Assembly: GCF_001269905.1 (NCBI RefSeq)
Contig: NZ_LHVK01000005.1
Coordinates: 186,001 to 250,000 of the forward strand
Reading direction: 5' to 3'
Source: Pseudomonas corrugata
GTDB taxonomy: Bacteria > Pseudomonadota > Gammaproteobacteria > Pseudomonadales > Pseudomonadaceae
Length of the DNA stretch: 64,000 bases
Both the position numbers and the translations under genes were made by a program. Position 1 is the first letter of the stretch, and the number at the start of each line of letters is the position of its first letter. Shown in pieces: positions 23,231 through 33,255 of the stretch. Under the pieces are notes generated by a model that did not search any database, was not told the origin of the DNA, and worked only from the letters and a program-made list of their open reading frames with translations.

Positions 23231-23893
23231 ATGAATTATCAGTTGAACTTTGCCGCCGTCTGGCGCGATTTCGACACCTTGCTGGCGGGGCTTGGCCTGG
23301 GGCTTGCCCTGGCGCTGGTGTCGATCGCCATCGGTTGCGTGATCGGCCTGGCCATGGCATTCGCGCTGCTCAGCAAGCACCGTGTCTTGCGCGTGCTGGC
23401 GTCGGTGTATGTCACGGTGATCCGCAATACGCCGATCCTGGTGCTGATCCTGTTGATCTACTTCGCCTTGCCGAGCCTTGGCATTCGCCTGGACAAGCTG
23501 CCGTCGTTCGTCATTACCCTGTCGTTGTACGCCGGGGCCTACCTGACCGAAGTGTTCCGCGGTGGGTTGATGAGCATCCACAAGGGCCAGCGGGAAGCGG
23601 GCCTGGCGATTGGCCTGGGCGAGTGGCAAGTGAAAGCCTATGTCACCGTGCCGGTGATGCTGCGCAACGTGCTGCCGGCTTTGTCGAACAACTTCATTTC
23701 GCTGTTCAAGGACACGTCCCTGGCGGCGGCGATTGCCGTGCCGGAGCTGACCTATTACGCCCGCAAGATCAACGTGGAGAGCTACCGGGTGATCGAAACC
23801 TGGCTGGTGACCACGGCCCTGTATGTCGCGGCCTGTTATCTCATTGCCATGCTGCTGCGGTATTTCGAGCAGCGCCTGGCAATCCGCCGTTAG
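23231..23893 (+). CDS. ABC transporter permease (polar amino acid type, first subunit)
   Basis: The 220-residue inner-membrane permease has about five hydrophobic segments and the EAA loop (AGLAIGLGEWQVKAYVTVPVMLRNVLPALSNN split across residues 120-155). It is typical of HisM/GlnP-type permeases that work as a pair. It lies 54 nt after the substrate-binding protein and 9 nt before the second permease. Confidence 0.92.
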   Translation: MNYQLNFAAVWRDFDTLLAGLGLGLALALVSIAIGCVIGLAMAFALLSKHRVLRVLASVYVTVIRNTPILVLILLIYFALPSLGIRLDKLPSFVITLSLYAGAYLTEVFRGGLMSIHKGQREAGLAIGLGEWQVKAYVTVPVMLRNVLPALSNNFISLFKDTSLAAAIAVPELTYYARKINVESYRVIETWLVTTALYVAACYLIAMLLRYFEQRLAIRR

Positions 23894-23902
23894 GAGCGTC
23901 CC

Positions 23903-24565
23903 ATGTACGAATCCCCCAGTTGGTTGCATGAGCTTTGGGTTGCCCGGGAGACGCTGTGGGCCGGGTTCCTGACCAGCGTGCAATGTTCGTTGCTGGCGAT
24001 TTTGCTGGGCACGGTGATTGGCCTGGTTGCCGGTCTGGTGCTGACCTACGGCCGCACCTGGATGCGCGCGCCGTTTCGCTTCTATGTCGACCTGATTCGC
24101 GGTACACCGGTGTTCGTGCTGGTGCTGGCCTGCTTCTACATGGCGCCGGCGCTGGGCTGGCAGATCGGCGCGTTCCAGGCCGGTGTCCTGGGCCTGACGC
24201 TGTTTTGTGGTTCCCACGTGGCCGAGATCGTGCGCGGTGCCTTGCAAGCATTGCCTCGTGGACAGATGGAAGCCAGCCAGGCCATCGGCCTGACGTTCTC
24301 CCAGGCCCTGGGTTATGTGCTGCTGCCCCAGGCATTGCGGCAGATCCTGCCGACCTGGGTCAATTCCTCCACCGAGATCGTCAAGGCCTCGACCCTGCTG
24401 TCGGTGATCGGCGTCGCCGAGCTGCTGCTCAGCACCCAGCAGATCATCGCCCGGACCTTCATGACCCTGGAGTTCTACCTGTTCGCCGGGTTTCTCTTTT
24501 TCATCATCAATTACGCCATCGAATTGCTCGGGCGGCACATTGAAAAGCGGGTGGCCTTGCCATGA
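23903..24565 (+). CDS. ABC transporter permease (polar amino acid type, second subunit)
   Basis: The 220-residue membrane protein is the partner of the preceding permease. Its EAA region ([20 protein letters not shown]) is near residues 115-135. GGAGCG lies 9 nt ahead of the ATG. Its end overlaps the ATPase start by 4 nt (ATGA), so the operon is translationally coupled. Confidence 0.92.
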   Translation: MYESPSWLHELWVARETLWAGFLTSVQCSLLAILLGTVIGLVAGLVLTYGRTWMRAPFRFYVDLIRGTPVFVLVLACFYMAPALGWQIGAFQAGVLGLTLFCGSHVAEIVRGALQALPRGQMEASQAIGLTFSQALGYVLLPQALRQILPTWVNSSTEIVKASTLLSVIGVAELLLSTQQIIARTFMTLEFYLFAGFLFFIINYAIELLGRHIEKRVALP

Positions 24566-25353
24566 CTGACGTTTCGACTCCCTCCAACGCCCAGCCGCTG
24601 CTCGACATTCGCGGCCTGCGCAAACAATACGGCCCGCTGGAAGTGCTCAAGGGCGTCGACCTGAGCATGCAGCGCGGCAACGTCGTCACGCTGATCGGCT
24701 CCAGCGGTTCCGGCAAGACCACGCTGCTGCGTTGCGTGAACATGCTGGAAGAGTTCCAGGGCGGGCGGATCATGCTCGACCGTGAGTCCATCGGCTATGA
24801 CGAAGTCGACGGCAAGCGTGTGCGCCATCCCGAAAAAGTCATCGCCCGGCACCGCGCGATGACCGGCATGGCGTTTCAGCAATTCAACCTGTTTCCCCAT
24901 CTGAGCGCGTTGCAGAACGTCACCCTGGGCCTGCTCAAGGTGAAAAAACTGCCCAAGGACGAAGCGGTGGCCCTGGCCGAGAAGTGGCTGGAGCGGGTCG
25001 GCCTGCTGGAGCGCCGCAACCACTTTCCCGGTCAGTTGTCCGGTGGCCAGCAGCAGCGGGTGGCGATTGCCCGGGCGATTGCCATGAACCCCAGTCTGAT
25101 GCTGTTCGACGAAGTCACCTCGGCCCTCGATCCGGAGCTGGTGGGTGAAGTGCTGAACGTGATCAAGGGCCTGGCCGAAGACGGCATGACCATGCTGCTG
25201 GTGACCCACGAAATGCGTTTCGCCTTCGAGGTGTCCGACAAAATCGTATTCATGAACCAGGGGCGCATTGAAGAGCAGGGCCCGCCGAAGGAACTGTTCG
25301 AGCGGCCGCAGTCACCGCGCCTGGCGGAATTTCTCAAGAACACTCGTTTTTAA
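24562..25353 (+). CDS. ABC transporter ATP-binding protein (polar amino acid type)
   Basis: The 263-residue ATPase energises the importer. Walker [13 protein letters not shown] lies near residues 44-55, the Q-loop in [10 protein letters not shown], the signature LSGGQQQR, Walker [15 protein letters not shown], and the switch His in VTHEM. It overlaps the upstream permease by 4 nt and is followed by ridA after 24 nt. Confidence 0.95.
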   Translation: MTDVSTPSNAQPLLDIRGLRKQYGPLEVLKGVDLSMQRGNVVTLIGSSGSGKTTLLRCVNMLEEFQGGRIMLDRESIGYDEVDGKRVRHPEKVIARHRAMTGMAFQQFNLFPHLSALQNVTLGLLKVKKLPKDEAVALAEKWLERVGLLERRNHFPGQLSGGQQQRVAIARAIAMNPSLMLFDEVTSALDPELVGEVLNVIKGLAEDGMTMLLVTHEMRFAFEVSDKIVFMNQGRIEEQGPPKELFERPQSPRLAEFLKNTRF

Positions 25354-25377
25354 TCCATTGAACAAGGAGATTCACTC

Positions 25378-25764
25378 ATGAGCATCAAGCGCTACGGTAC
25401 CGGCAGCACCGCGGGTGGCGGGCAGCCACGGCCATTTGCCCGCGCCGTCGAGGCCGATGGCTGGCTGCACGTGTCCGGCCAGGTGCCGGCGGTGAACGGC
25501 GAGATCATCGCCGGCGGGATTGTCGAGCAGACTCACCAGACCATGAAGAATGTGATCGCCATTCTCGAAGAGGCCGGTTACGAGCTCAAGGATGTGGTGC
25601 GCTGCGGTGTGTGGCTGGATGACCCGCGGGACTTCTGGAGTTTCAACAAGGTGTTCGGCGAGTACTTCAGCCCCGAACACGCTCCGGCTCGGGCCTGTGT
25701 GCAGGCGAGCATGATGGTGGATTGCAAGGTCGAGATCGATTGTGTGGCCTACAAGAAAAAGTGA
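25378..25764 (+). CDS. RidA family enamine/imine deaminase
   Basis: The 128-residue RidA/YjgF protein hydrolyses reactive enamine or imine intermediates released by PLP enzymes, giving the keto acid and ammonia. Its place between the importer and a PLP deaminase suggests that it clears the imine produced there. The conserved Arg of the family is in the PARACVQA stretch (about residue 103). A GAG-rich site (AAGGAG) precedes the ATG. A REP pair separates it from the next gene. Confidence 0.9.
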   Translation: MSIKRYGTGSTAGGGQPRPFARAVEADGWLHVSGQVPAVNGEIIAGGIVEQTHQTMKNVIAILEEAGYELKDVVRCGVWLDDPRDFWSFNKVFGEYFSPEHAPARACVQASMMVDCKVEIDCVAYKKK

Positions 25765-25766
25765 GG

Positions 25767-25837
25767 CCATCGCGGGCAAGCCTTGCTCCCACAAGATCAA
25801 GCTGTGCCTGTGGGAGCAAGGCTTGCCCGCGATAGCG
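25767..25837. repeat. REP-type inverted pair
   Basis: Inverted CGCGGGCAAGCCTTGCTCCCACA units are separated by only about 14 nt, between ridA and the IclR regulator. This could partly uncouple transcripts within the block. Confidence 0.85.
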
Positions 25838-25898
25838 ATCTACCAGACGCCACCGCTGTCTGGTTACACTCGCGGCCAACTGAATGGGAACCCAATAC

Positions 25899-26663
25899 AT
25901 GACCGAAGATACCATCAAACGCCGGGCCCGGGGACTGGATCGGGCGTTCGATATCCTCGATTTCCTCAAGGAGATCGGCCAGCCGCTGCGCCCGAACGAC
26001 ATTGCCAGCGGCATCGGCAGCCCCAAGTCCACGGTCTACGAACTGGTGGCATCGTTGCTGGAACGGCGCATTCTCGAGCCGGTGGGCAAGGATGGCCATG
26101 TCTACCTGGGCCGCCAGTTGTACTTTCTCGGGCAGGCGCATTTGCGGCATTTCGATTTGAGCCGCGAGGCCGATCAAGCCTTGCAGGAGATCGTCCGCCA
26201 GACCCGGGAAACCGCGCAGATGTGCTTGCTCAACGGGCGCAAGTACACGGTGGCGCTGATGAAGGAAGGCGAGCGGCATTTTCGCATTTCATCGGACATC
26301 GGTGAAAACGCGCCCATCCCCTGGACCGCCTCCGGCCGCCTGCTGCTGGCGCATCTGAGCGACCAGCAGATCGTCGATCTCGTCGACCCCGACGACTTCA
26401 TCCTGCCGGACGGCGAGCGCCTGCCGGTGGAGCAGTTTATCAAGGAGATCCGCCAGGCCGGCCGCGACGGATTTTTCTCCTTCGACAGCGTTGCCGACAC
26501 CTTCACCCACTGCTTCGCCGCACCGGTCAAAGACCCCGGCGGCGTGGCCATTGCAACCCTGTGCATCGTCGCCCCCCGGGCCGACGCCAAGAACAATTAC
26601 GCCGACTACCGCCGGGTGCTGATCGACAGCGCCAACAGCCTGGCCCGGCGCATCAATGAATAG
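25899..26663 (+). CDS. IclR family transcriptional regulator
   Basis: The 254-residue regulator has an N-terminal winged helix (RGLDRAFDILDFLKEIGQPLRPNDIASGIGSPKSTVYELVASL split across residues 9-52) and a C-terminal IclR ligand domain (GENAPIPWTASGRLLLAHLS through the CIVAPRAD region). The ATG at 25899 (MTEDTIKRR) has GGGAA 8-12 nt upstream; an in-frame ATG at 25884 is less well placed. It is expected to respond to the pathway substrate or a 2-keto-3-deoxy acid and to bind the TTCCG/CGGAA operator near 22290. Confidence 0.9.
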   Translation: MTEDTIKRRARGLDRAFDILDFLKEIGQPLRPNDIASGIGSPKSTVYELVASLLERRILEPVGKDGHVYLGRQLYFLGQAHLRHFDLSREADQALQEIVRQTRETAQMCLLNGRKYTVALMKEGERHFRISSDIGENAPIPWTASGRLLLAHLSDQQIVDLVDPDDFILPDGERLPVEQFIKEIRQAGRDGFFSFDSVADTFTHCFAAPVKDPGGVAIATLCIVAPRADAKNNYADYRRVLIDSANSLARRINE

Positions 26664-26702
26664 ACGATAGCGGTCACCCGCGACCGTTAGAGGAGTTCGA
26701 CC

Positions 26703-27920
26703 ATGTCTTCTACCATTCAGGACGCTGCCGTAGAGAAGGGCGCCGCCACCGTCGGCGCTCACCTGTTGCGCGACGTCAGCCTGCCAGCGCTGGTGCTGCA
26801 TCGCGAAGCGTTGGAACACAATATCCGCTGGATGCAACAGTTCGTCAGCAACAGCGGTGCCGAGCTGGCACCCCACGGCAAGACCAGCATGACCCCGGCG
26901 CTGTTCCGTCGGCAGCTCGATGCCGGCGCCTGGGGCCTGACTCTGGCCACTGCCGTGCAAACCCGTGCCGCGTACGCCCACGGTGTGCGGCGGGTGCTGA
27001 TGGCCAACCAGTTGGTGGGCACGCCGAACATGGCACTGATCGCCGATCTGCTGGCCGACCCGACGTTCGAATTCCACTGCATGGTCGATCATCCGGACAA
27101 CGTTGCCGACCTGGGCGAGTACTTCGCATCCCGCGGTGCGCGGCTGAATGTGATGATCGAGTACGGCGTGGTCGGTGGTCGCTGCGGCTGCCGGAGCGAG
27201 GCCGAAGTGTTGGCCCTGGCGGAGGCGATCCGGGCGCAACCGGCGCTGGCCCTGACCGGCATCGAAGGCTACGAAGGGGTGATCCATGGTGACCACGCCG
27301 TCAGCGGCATCCGTGCATTCGCGGCGTCCCTGGTGGGGTTGGCGGTGCAGTTGCAGGACAGCGGCGCGTTTGCCCTCGATAAACCGATCATCACCGCCTC
27401 GGGTTCGGCCTGGTATGACCTGATCGCCGAATCCTTCGAGGCCCGCAATGCCCACGGGCGTTTCCTCAGCGTGCTGCGTCCCGGCAGTTACGTGGCCCAC
27501 GACCATGGCATTTACAAGGAGGCCCAGTGCTGCGTACTGGAACGGCGCAGCGACCTGCACCAAGGTCTGCAGCCGGCATTGGAGGTCTGGGCCCACGTGC
27601 AATCGCTGCCGGAGCCGGGCTTCGCGGTCATCGCCCTGGGCAAGCGCGACGTGGCCTACGACGCGGGGTTGCCGGTGCCGCTCAAGCGTTACAAACCCGG
27701 ATCTGACGTGATAGCCGGCGACGATGTGAGCGCCTGCAAGGTGACGGCGGTGATGGACCAGCACGCCTTTATGACGGTGGCGCCGGGGGTTGAGTTGCGG
27801 ATCGGCGACATTATTGCGTTCGGTACTTCCCATCCGTGCCTGACCTTCGACAAATGGCGGGTGGGATGCCTGGTGGATGAGCAATTGCGGGTGGTCGAAA
27901 GCATGGAGACTTGTTTCTAG
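26703..27920 (+). CDS. PLP-dependent amino acid deaminase/dehydratase of the DSD/D-threonine aldolase fold (candidate D-glucosaminate dehydratase)
   Basis: The 405 residues have an alanine-racemase-like N-terminal barrel with the PLP lysine in PHGKTSM (about residue 60) and a C-terminal domain with the metal His/Cys pair in TSHPCLTFDKW. The family includes D-serine dehydratase and D-threonine aldolase. A Pseudomonas D-glucosaminate dehydratase of similar size, needing PLP and Mn2+ and making 2-keto-3-deoxygluconate plus ammonia, is known. The neighbouring sugar-acid kinase makes that activity the most economical guess. A generic D-amino acid deaminase is the alternative. GAGGAG precedes the ATG. 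Confidence 0.75.
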   Translation: MSSTIQDAAVEKGAATVGAHLLRDVSLPALVLHREALEHNIRWMQQFVSNSGAELAPHGKTSMTPALFRRQLDAGAWGLTLATAVQTRAAYAHGVRRVLMANQLVGTPNMALIADLLADPTFEFHCMVDHPDNVADLGEYFASRGARLNVMIEYGVVGGRCGCRSEAEVLALAEAIRAQPALALTGIEGYEGVIHGDHAVSGIRAFAASLVGLAVQLQDSGAFALDKPIITASGSAWYDLIAESFEARNAHGRFLSVLRPGSYVAHDHGIYKEAQCCVLERRSDLHQGLQPALEVWAHVQSLPEPGFAVIALGKRDVAYDAGLPVPLKRYKPGSDVIAGDDVSACKVTAVMDQHAFMTVAPGVELRIGDIIAFGTSHPCLTFDKWRVGCLVDEQLRVVESMETCF

Positions 27921-27939
27921 GCTTGAAACCGAGTTGCGC

Positions 27940-28058
27940 CTATCGCGGGCAAGCCTTGCTCCCACAGGTCCTGCTCCCACAGGTCTTGCTCCCATAGGTC
28001 TTGCTCCAAGAGGCTTGTGGGAGCAGGACCTGTGGGAGCAAGGCTTGCCCGCGACGAC
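27940..28058. repeat. REP-type inverted pair expanded by 15-bp tandem units
   Basis: Outer REP arms (CGCGGGCAAGCCTTGCTCCCACA and its inverse) enclose three tandem 15-mers of the form AGGTCTTGCTCCCAC (with 1-2 changes), then an inverted copy. This is unlike the simple pairs elsewhere in the window. Confidence 0.85.
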
Positions 28059-28094
28059 GGCCTGCCAGACACCACCGAATCATCAGGATTATCC

Positions 28095-29012
28095 ATGAGC
28101 CACTCCAAACCCCGCATCGCCCTGATCGGCGAGTGCATGATCGAACTGCAACAACGCGCCGACGGCAGTCTGCAGCAGAGCTTCGGCGGCGACACCCTGA
28201 ACACGGCGGTCTACTTGTCACGCGCCTTGGGCGACAGGGCGGCGGTGGACTACGTCACCGCCCTGGGCGACGACAGCTTCAGCGATGCCATGTGCCGGAG
28301 CTGGGCCGAGGAGAACATCGGCCTGGAACGAGTCCAGCGCCTGCCCGGCCGCTTGCCGGGTTTGTATTGCATCCAGACCGATGCGGCCGGTGAGCGCCGG
28401 TTCCTGTACTGGCGCAACGAAGCGGCAGTGCGCGATTGCTTTACCACGCCGGCCGCCGCGCCGATCCTGGCGGCGTTGCCGGATTACGATGTGCTGTATT
28501 TCAGTGGCATCACCCTGGCAGTGCTTGGCGAGCAGGGACGCAGCAAGCTCATCGAAACCCTGATCGAAGCCCGTCGGCGAGGCGCCCTGGTGGTGTTTGA
28601 CAACAACTATCGGCCAAGGCTATGGGCCTCGGTCGACGCCGCCCGCGCGGCCTACCGCAGTGTATTGCCTTATGTGGGGCTGGCGCTGCTGACGGTGGAC
28701 GACGAGCAGGCGCTGTTCGGACATGCCGACAGCGAAGCGGTGTTCGCCGCCTACGAAGAGCTCGGCACCCCGGAAGTGGTGCTCAAGCGCGGTGCCGAGG
28801 CGTGCCTGATCCGGTGCGATGGCCAATCGTATGAAGTACCGGCCCAGTTGGTCGAACGAGTGGTGGACACCACCGCGGCGGGGGACTCGTTCAGCGCGGC
28901 CTACCTGGCGCGCCGTTTGATGGGCGGGAATCCGGTGGAGGCCGCCGAGGCCGGGCATCTGTTGGCGAGTCGGGTGATCCAGGTGCCGGGGGCGTTGATT
29001 CCCCGGTCATGA
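28095..29012 (+). CDS. PfkB family kinase, probable 2-dehydro-3-deoxygluconate kinase
   Basis: Predicted to phosphorylate 2-keto-3-deoxygluconate, feeding the Entner-Doudoroff aldolase. The 305 residues begin with IALIGECMIELQQRADG and the FGGDTLNTAVYLSR substrate motif, which resemble KdgK. The PfkB signature DTTAAGDSFSAAYL lies near residues 257-270, with the catalytic Asp at about 263. ATG chosen at 28095 with AGGA upstream; the longer frame runs into REP sequence. Its presence after a deaminase supports an amino-sugar-acid pathway. Confidence 0.85.
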   Translation: MSHSKPRIALIGECMIELQQRADGSLQQSFGGDTLNTAVYLSRALGDRAAVDYVTALGDDSFSDAMCRSWAEENIGLERVQRLPGRLPGLYCIQTDAAGERRFLYWRNEAAVRDCFTTPAAAPILAALPDYDVLYFSGITLAVLGEQGRSKLIETLIEARRRGALVVFDNNYRPRLWASVDAARAAYRSVLPYVGLALLTVDDEQALFGHADSEAVFAAYEELGTPEVVLKRGAEACLIRCDGQSYEVPAQLVERVVDTTAAGDSFSAAYLARRLMGGNPVEAAEAGHLLASRVIQVPGALIPRS

Positions 29013-29028
29013 ACCACCGCAGAGCCTC

Positions 29029-29119
29029 CTGTGGGAGCGAGCCTGCTCGCGATGGCAGTGTGTCAGTCACCATCAATATCAACTGACCCACCGCTATCGC
29101 GAGCAGGCTCGCTCCCACA
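29029..29119. repeat. REP inverted pair
   Basis: Two inverted standard REP cores are separated by about 35 nt, between the convergent kinase and parvulin genes. Confidence 0.9.
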
Positions 29120-29142
29120 TGTGACCTGCGTTGGGCCCGATA

Positions 29143-29418
29143 TCAATCCCGATAAAACACCTGCACCAGGTGATACCCGAACTTGCTCTTGATCGGCCCA
29201 TGTACCACCCGCAGTGGCTTCTTGAAGATCACCGCATCGATCACGCCGACCATCTGCCCCGGCCGCACTTCACCCAGGTCGCCGCCGCGTTTGCCGGAAG
29301 GGCAGGTGGAGTATTTCTTTGCCAGCACATCGAACGCTTCGCCCTTGGCGATGCGTTGTTTGAGCTGTTCGGCTTCTTCGGCGGTTTTCACCAGAATATG
29401 GCGGGCTTGGGCTTTCAT
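29143..29418 (-). CDS. ppiC: Parvulin-type peptidyl-prolyl cis/trans isomerase
   Basis: The 91-residue single-domain parvulin speeds proline isomerisation in protein folding. Family motifs are visible: ARHILVKT at the start, CPSGKRGGDLG in the middle and GPIKSKFGYHLVQV at the end. No signal peptide is present, so it is cytoplasmic. A second, similar gene is at 46998-47279. Confidence 0.93.
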   Translation of the reverse strand: MKAQARHILVKTAEEAEQLKQRIAKGEAFDVLAKKYSTCPSGKRGGDLGEVRPGQMVGVIDAVIFKKPLRVVHGPIKSKFGYHLVQVFYRD

Positions 29419-29460
29419 CGCAGCGGTGACCTGAACAAAAGGGAGCGATTATGCCTCAAC

Positions 29461-31998
29461 TCAGGAGGCATGGTTGATCATCGTCCGAATCTTGTTCGCC
29501 AGCAAATCGAGGGTGAAAGGCTTGGCGACCATGTCCATGCCCTGTTCCAAGAAGCCCTGGCGTTCGGCGGCTTTCTGCGCATAACCGGTCATGAACAGCA
29601 CCTTCAGATCGGGCCGATGCTGGCGGGCGATTTCCGCCAGTTGCCGGCCATTCATGCCGGGCAGGCCGACGTCGGTGACCAGCAGGTCGATGCGCTGGTC
29701 CAACTCCAGCAGCGGCAGGGCAGCGTTGGCGTCTTCGGCTTCAAGGGCGGTATACCCCAGCGCCTGCAATAGATCGAGAACCAGCATCCGCACCGCCGGG
29801 TCGTCTTCCACCAGCAATACGGTTTCGCCTGCGATAGCCGCCGGAGCCTCCATAGCCGCGGGCTGTGTCGATTGTTCGACGGGTGCTACGTGCAGCCGCG
29901 GCAGGTACAACTGCACTCGTGTGCCCTGGCCCGGTACGCTGTCCAGGTTCAGTAGCCCACCTGACTGTTGGGCAAAGCCGTAAATCATCGACAATCCCAG
30001 GCCGGTGCCCTGGCCGATGGGTTTGGTGGTGAAGAATGGATCGAAGGCCTTTGCCAGCACGGACGGGGTCATGCCGCTGCCATTGTCGCTGACGGCAATC
30101 ATCACGTAATCCCCGGCCTTGACCGGTTCCAGGGTGCTGATGTCGCTGCCGTCGAGGTAGATATTGGCGGTTTCGACGGTCAGTTCACCGCCATCGGGCA
30201 TGGCGTCCCGAGCGTTGATCACCAGGTTGAGCAGGGCGTTTTCCAACTGGCTGGCGTCGGTGCTGACGGACCAAAGCTCATCGGCCAGTTGCAGGCGCAG
30301 CGCGATGTGATCACCGGTGGTGCGACTCAGCAGGTCTTCCAGGGACAGGACCAGGTTGTTGGCGTCCAGCGGTTTGCGGTCCAGAGACTGGCGCCGGGAA
30401 AAGGCCAACAGCCGGTGGGTCAGGGCCGCTGCGCGATTGGCCGATGACACCGCCGCTTCGGTGAAGCGTCCGATCTCATCGGCACGGCCGTTGGCGATGT
30501 AGCGCTGCATCAGGTCCAGGCTGCCGAGGATGCCGGTGAGCATATTGTTGAAATCATGGGCGATGCCCCCGGTGAGCTGGCCCACGGCTTCCATCTTCTG
30601 GGCATGGCGCAGCGCTTCTTCGGCGCGTTCGCGTTCGAACATTTCGTTCTGCAGGCGGTGATTGGCTTCGGCCAATTGCTGGGTGCGGGCGATCACCCGT
30701 TCTTCCAGGGTTTCGTTGAGGTTGCGCAGGGCTTCCTCAGTTTTCTTGCGCTCGGTTTCGTCAATCACAAAGATGTAGAAACCATTCACGGCACCGTCCG
30801 CGCCATGACGGGGCAGGTAGTTGGTCAGCGCATGCCGCGGCCGGCCGTCGCGGTGGTCCGACTGGACAGCGAAGCTGCACGACTTGCCCGCCAGGGCCGC
30901 GGCAATCTGTTCGGCGCGGGCCGCATAGCCTTCCTCGCCGATCACTTCGCGAATGGTCTTTCCATAGAGTTCCTGCGGGGTCAGCCCGAACCAGTCCAGG
31001 TAGGCGCTGTTGTTCAGGCGGAAACGTTCTTCGCGGTCCACATAGCTGATGAGGATCGGCATGGCGTTGATGATCAGCTGCAGCTCGGTCTGGCTCTGGC
31101 GCAGGGCCTGTTCGGCGCGCTTGCGCTCGGTCAGGTCCAGAGCCGCGCCGAGAAAGCGCTTGGGCCGGCCGTGGCGATCCTTGTAGCAGCGACCGCGCAC
31201 GAAGACCCAGCGCAGTTCGCCGTCGGGCTGCAGCAGGCGGTACTCCTCGGCATATTCGGTGCCGTGGGTGATGCAGTGCTTGATGCTGCGGGCGACCATA
31301 GCCCGATCTTCGGGGTGTACGCCTTCGAGGTAGGCACTGATGGGCAATTGCCGTGACAGACTGGGATCGACACCGTGCAACAGGGCGAAATGCGCATCGG
31401 CGATGAAGCGGTCTTCGCTGATATCCCAGTCCCAAGTGCCCAGGGCATCGGCAGCCGCCAAGGCCAATTGCAGACGCTCTTCGCTTTCCTGCTGGGCCTT
31501 GAGGCTGGCTTCGGAGCGGCGTTCGAACTCCAGGGCCAGGCGTCGCCGCTCGCTGGTCTCGATGGCGGTGATCAGGATGCCGGCCACGGCACCGCCTTCG
31601 TCACGCACGGGGCTGTAGGTCAGGTCCAGCCAGAGGTCGCAAAGGCGGCCGGCAAAGGGCAGGCGCCATTGCTGGTCGCGGCTGGTGTGTGTGCGGCCTT
31701 GCAACACGTTGTGGTAAATCGGTGCGCTGACGCTTTTGAGTTCAGGCCATGCCGTGTGGGTTGGCTGGCCGAACGCCTGGGGATGTTTATCACCGGCCAG
31801 TCGGGAAAAGGCGTCGTTGTAGAAGTGGATCAGTTGCGGCCCCCACAGCAAGGCCATCGGCATCGGCGAGTGCAGCACGATGTCCACGGCGGTGCGCAGG
31901 CTCTGGGGCCAGGTTTGGACAGCGCCCAGCGGGCTGGAACTCCAGTCCCGTCGGTCGATCAGGCGCTGTGTGCCGCTGCTGGCGGGTGTTGCGTTCAT
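29461..31998 (-). CDS. Hybrid sensor histidine kinase (PAS-PAS-PAS-HisKA-HATPase-REC)
   Basis: The 845-residue soluble kinase has no transmembrane segment. Order: N-terminal PAS-like region (about 15-150), PAS with PAC (about 170-290), PAS (about 300-420), a coiled coil, phosphoacceptor [10 protein letters not shown] (His near 481), ATPase boxes ([30 protein letters not shown]), and a receiver with [10 protein letters not shown] (Asp near 773). The ATG at 31998 follows AGGGATTCCGTG; a GTG directly precedes it. It is divergent from the pilT/pilU-like gene. The signal and partner regulator are not apparent from the sequence. Confidence 0.9.
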   Translation of the reverse strand: MNATPASSGTQRLIDRRDWSSSPLGAVQTWPQSLRTAVDIVLHSPMPMALLWGPQLIHFYNDAFSRLAGDKHPQAFGQPTHTAWPELKSVSAPIYHNVLQGRTHTSRDQQWRLPFAGRLCDLWLDLTYSPVRDEGGAVAGILITAIETSERRRLALEFERRSEASLKAQQESEERLQLALAAADALGTWDWDISEDRFIADAHFALLHGVDPSLSRQLPISAYLEGVHPEDRAMVARSIKHCITHGTEYAEEYRLLQPDGELRWVFVRGRCYKDRHGRPKRFLGAALDLTERKRAEQALRQSQTELQLIINAMPILISYVDREERFRLNNSAYLDWFGLTPQELYGKTIREVIGEEGYAARAEQIAAALAGKSCSFAVQSDHRDGRPRHALTNYLPRHGADGAVNGFYIFVIDETERKKTEEALRNLNETLEERVIARTQQLAEANHRLQNEMFERERAEEALRHAQKMEAVGQLTGGIAHDFNNMLTGILGSLDLMQRYIANGRADEIGRFTEAAVSSANRAAALTHRLLAFSRRQSLDRKPLDANNLVLSLEDLLSRTTGDHIALRLQLADELWSVSTDASQLENALLNLVINARDAMPDGGELTVETANIYLDGSDISTLEPVKAGDYVMIAVSDNGSGMTPSVLAKAFDPFFTTKPIGQGTGLGLSMIYGFAQQSGGLLNLDSVPGQGTRVQLYLPRLHVAPVEQSTQPAAMEAPAAIAGETVLLVEDDPAVRMLVLDLLQALGYTALEAEDANAALPLLELDQRIDLLVTDVGLPGMNGRQLAEIARQHRPDLKVLFMTGYAQKAAERQGFLEQGMDMVAKPFTLDLLANKIRTMINHAS

Positions 31999-32121
31999 CA
32001 CGGAATCCCTGGGTGGCGTGTCACGTCGACTATCCTCTGAAGGAGGTAAGCGCGGGTTGGTCTGCAGAGGTACGTGCTCGGGTCAGCTTGTTTCATTGAT
32101 ATCTCGCGGAAGTTTCAGTCC

Positions 32122-33237
32122 ATGGAAATCGATCCCTTGTTACGCATCCTGGCCAGCCAGGAAGGCTCCGATCTTTACCTGTCCACCGGGGCACCGCCCT
32201 GTGCAAAATTCGAGGGTGTGCTCAAGCCCCTGGGCAACCAGGCGTTCAAGGTCGGTGACATCGCCGGGCTCGCCGAGTCTCTGATGGACGCCGAACAACG
32301 CCTTGAGTTCGATCGGGAATTGGAAATGAACCTGGCCATTTCTCTCTCGGGTGTCGGGCGCTTCCGGGTCAATATCTTCAAGCAGCGCAATGACGTGTCC
32401 ATGGTGATCCGCAACGTCAAGCTGGACATCCCGCGCTTCGAGGACCTGAAGCTGCCCAGGGTGCTGCTGGATACCATCATGCAAAAGCAGGGGCTGATGT
32501 TGTTCGTCGGCGCGACAGGGTCAGGCAAGTCCACCTCCCTGGCGGCGCTGATCGATTATCGCAATCGCAACAGCAGCGGCCACATCATCACCATCGAGGA
32601 CCCGGTGGAGTATATCCACCGGCACAAGAAGTCGATCATCAACCAGCGCGAGGTCGGTGTCGACACCCGCAGTTTCCATGCCGCCCTCAAGAACACTTTG
32701 CGCCAGGCACCGGATGTGGTGCTGATCGGCGAGATTCGCGACCGGGAAACCATGGAACACGCCCTGGCTTTTGCCGACACAGGGCATCTGGTGATTTCTA
32801 CCTTGCATGCCCACAACGCCAATCAGGCCCTGGACCGGGTGATCAACTTCTTCCCGGAAGAACGCCGGTCGCAGCTGTTGAGCGACCTGGGCAACAACCT
32901 CCAGGCATTCGTGTCCCAGCGCCTGGTGCGCACCCGTACCGGCCAGCGCCGGGCGGCGGTGGAGGTCATGCTCGGCTCGCCCACGGTGGCCGATCTGATC
33001 CGGCGCAACGAGCTGGGCGAACTCAAGGGCATCATGGAGAAGTCGGAAGAACTGGGCATGCAGACCTTTGACCAGGCCCTTTTCAACCTGGTAGTCGAAG
33101 GGGTGCTCGATGAGGAAGAAGCCCTGAAGAATGCCGACTCGGCGAACAACCTGCGGCTGCGGTTGAAACTGCATGCCGAATCGGGCGCCGCGCCTGCGGC
33201 CGATCCGGCGGCGGGGGAGTGGGGGTTGATGGATTGA
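32122..33237 (+). CDS. PilT/PilU family type IV pilus retraction ATPase
   Basis: The 371-residue hexameric ATPase has N-terminal DPLLRILASQEGSDLYLSTG, Walker A GATGSGKSTSLAALID (about residues 131-146), the Asp box IITIEDPVEYIH, Walker B VVLIGEIRDRETM, and the His box TLHAHNANQALDR. It powers pilus retraction in the family. Closest in style to PilU, because it has the acidic C-terminal EGVLDEEEALKNADS. The start at 32122 has GGAAG upstream. It is an orphan here, with no other pil genes nearby. Confidence 0.85.
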   Translation: MEIDPLLRILASQEGSDLYLSTGAPPCAKFEGVLKPLGNQAFKVGDIAGLAESLMDAEQRLEFDRELEMNLAISLSGVGRFRVNIFKQRNDVSMVIRNVKLDIPRFEDLKLPRVLLDTIMQKQGLMLFVGATGSGKSTSLAALIDYRNRNSSGHIITIEDPVEYIHRHKKSIINQREVGVDTRSFHAALKNTLRQAPDVVLIGEIRDRETMEHALAFADTGHLVISTLHAHNANQALDRVINFFPEERRSQLLSDLGNNLQAFVSQRLVRTRTGQRRAAVEVMLGSPTVADLIRRNELGELKGIMEKSEELGMQTFDQALFNLVVEGVLDEEEALKNADSANNLRLRLKLHAESGAAPAADPAAGEWGLMD

Positions 33238-33255
33238 TGGGGTTTTGCACATTCC

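Noticed and set aside
22721..24538. 605-codon minus-strand frame opposite the ABC transporter genes
   Set aside because: Spans three well-supported genes on the other strand, with low-complexity Gln/His/Arg composition and no domain.
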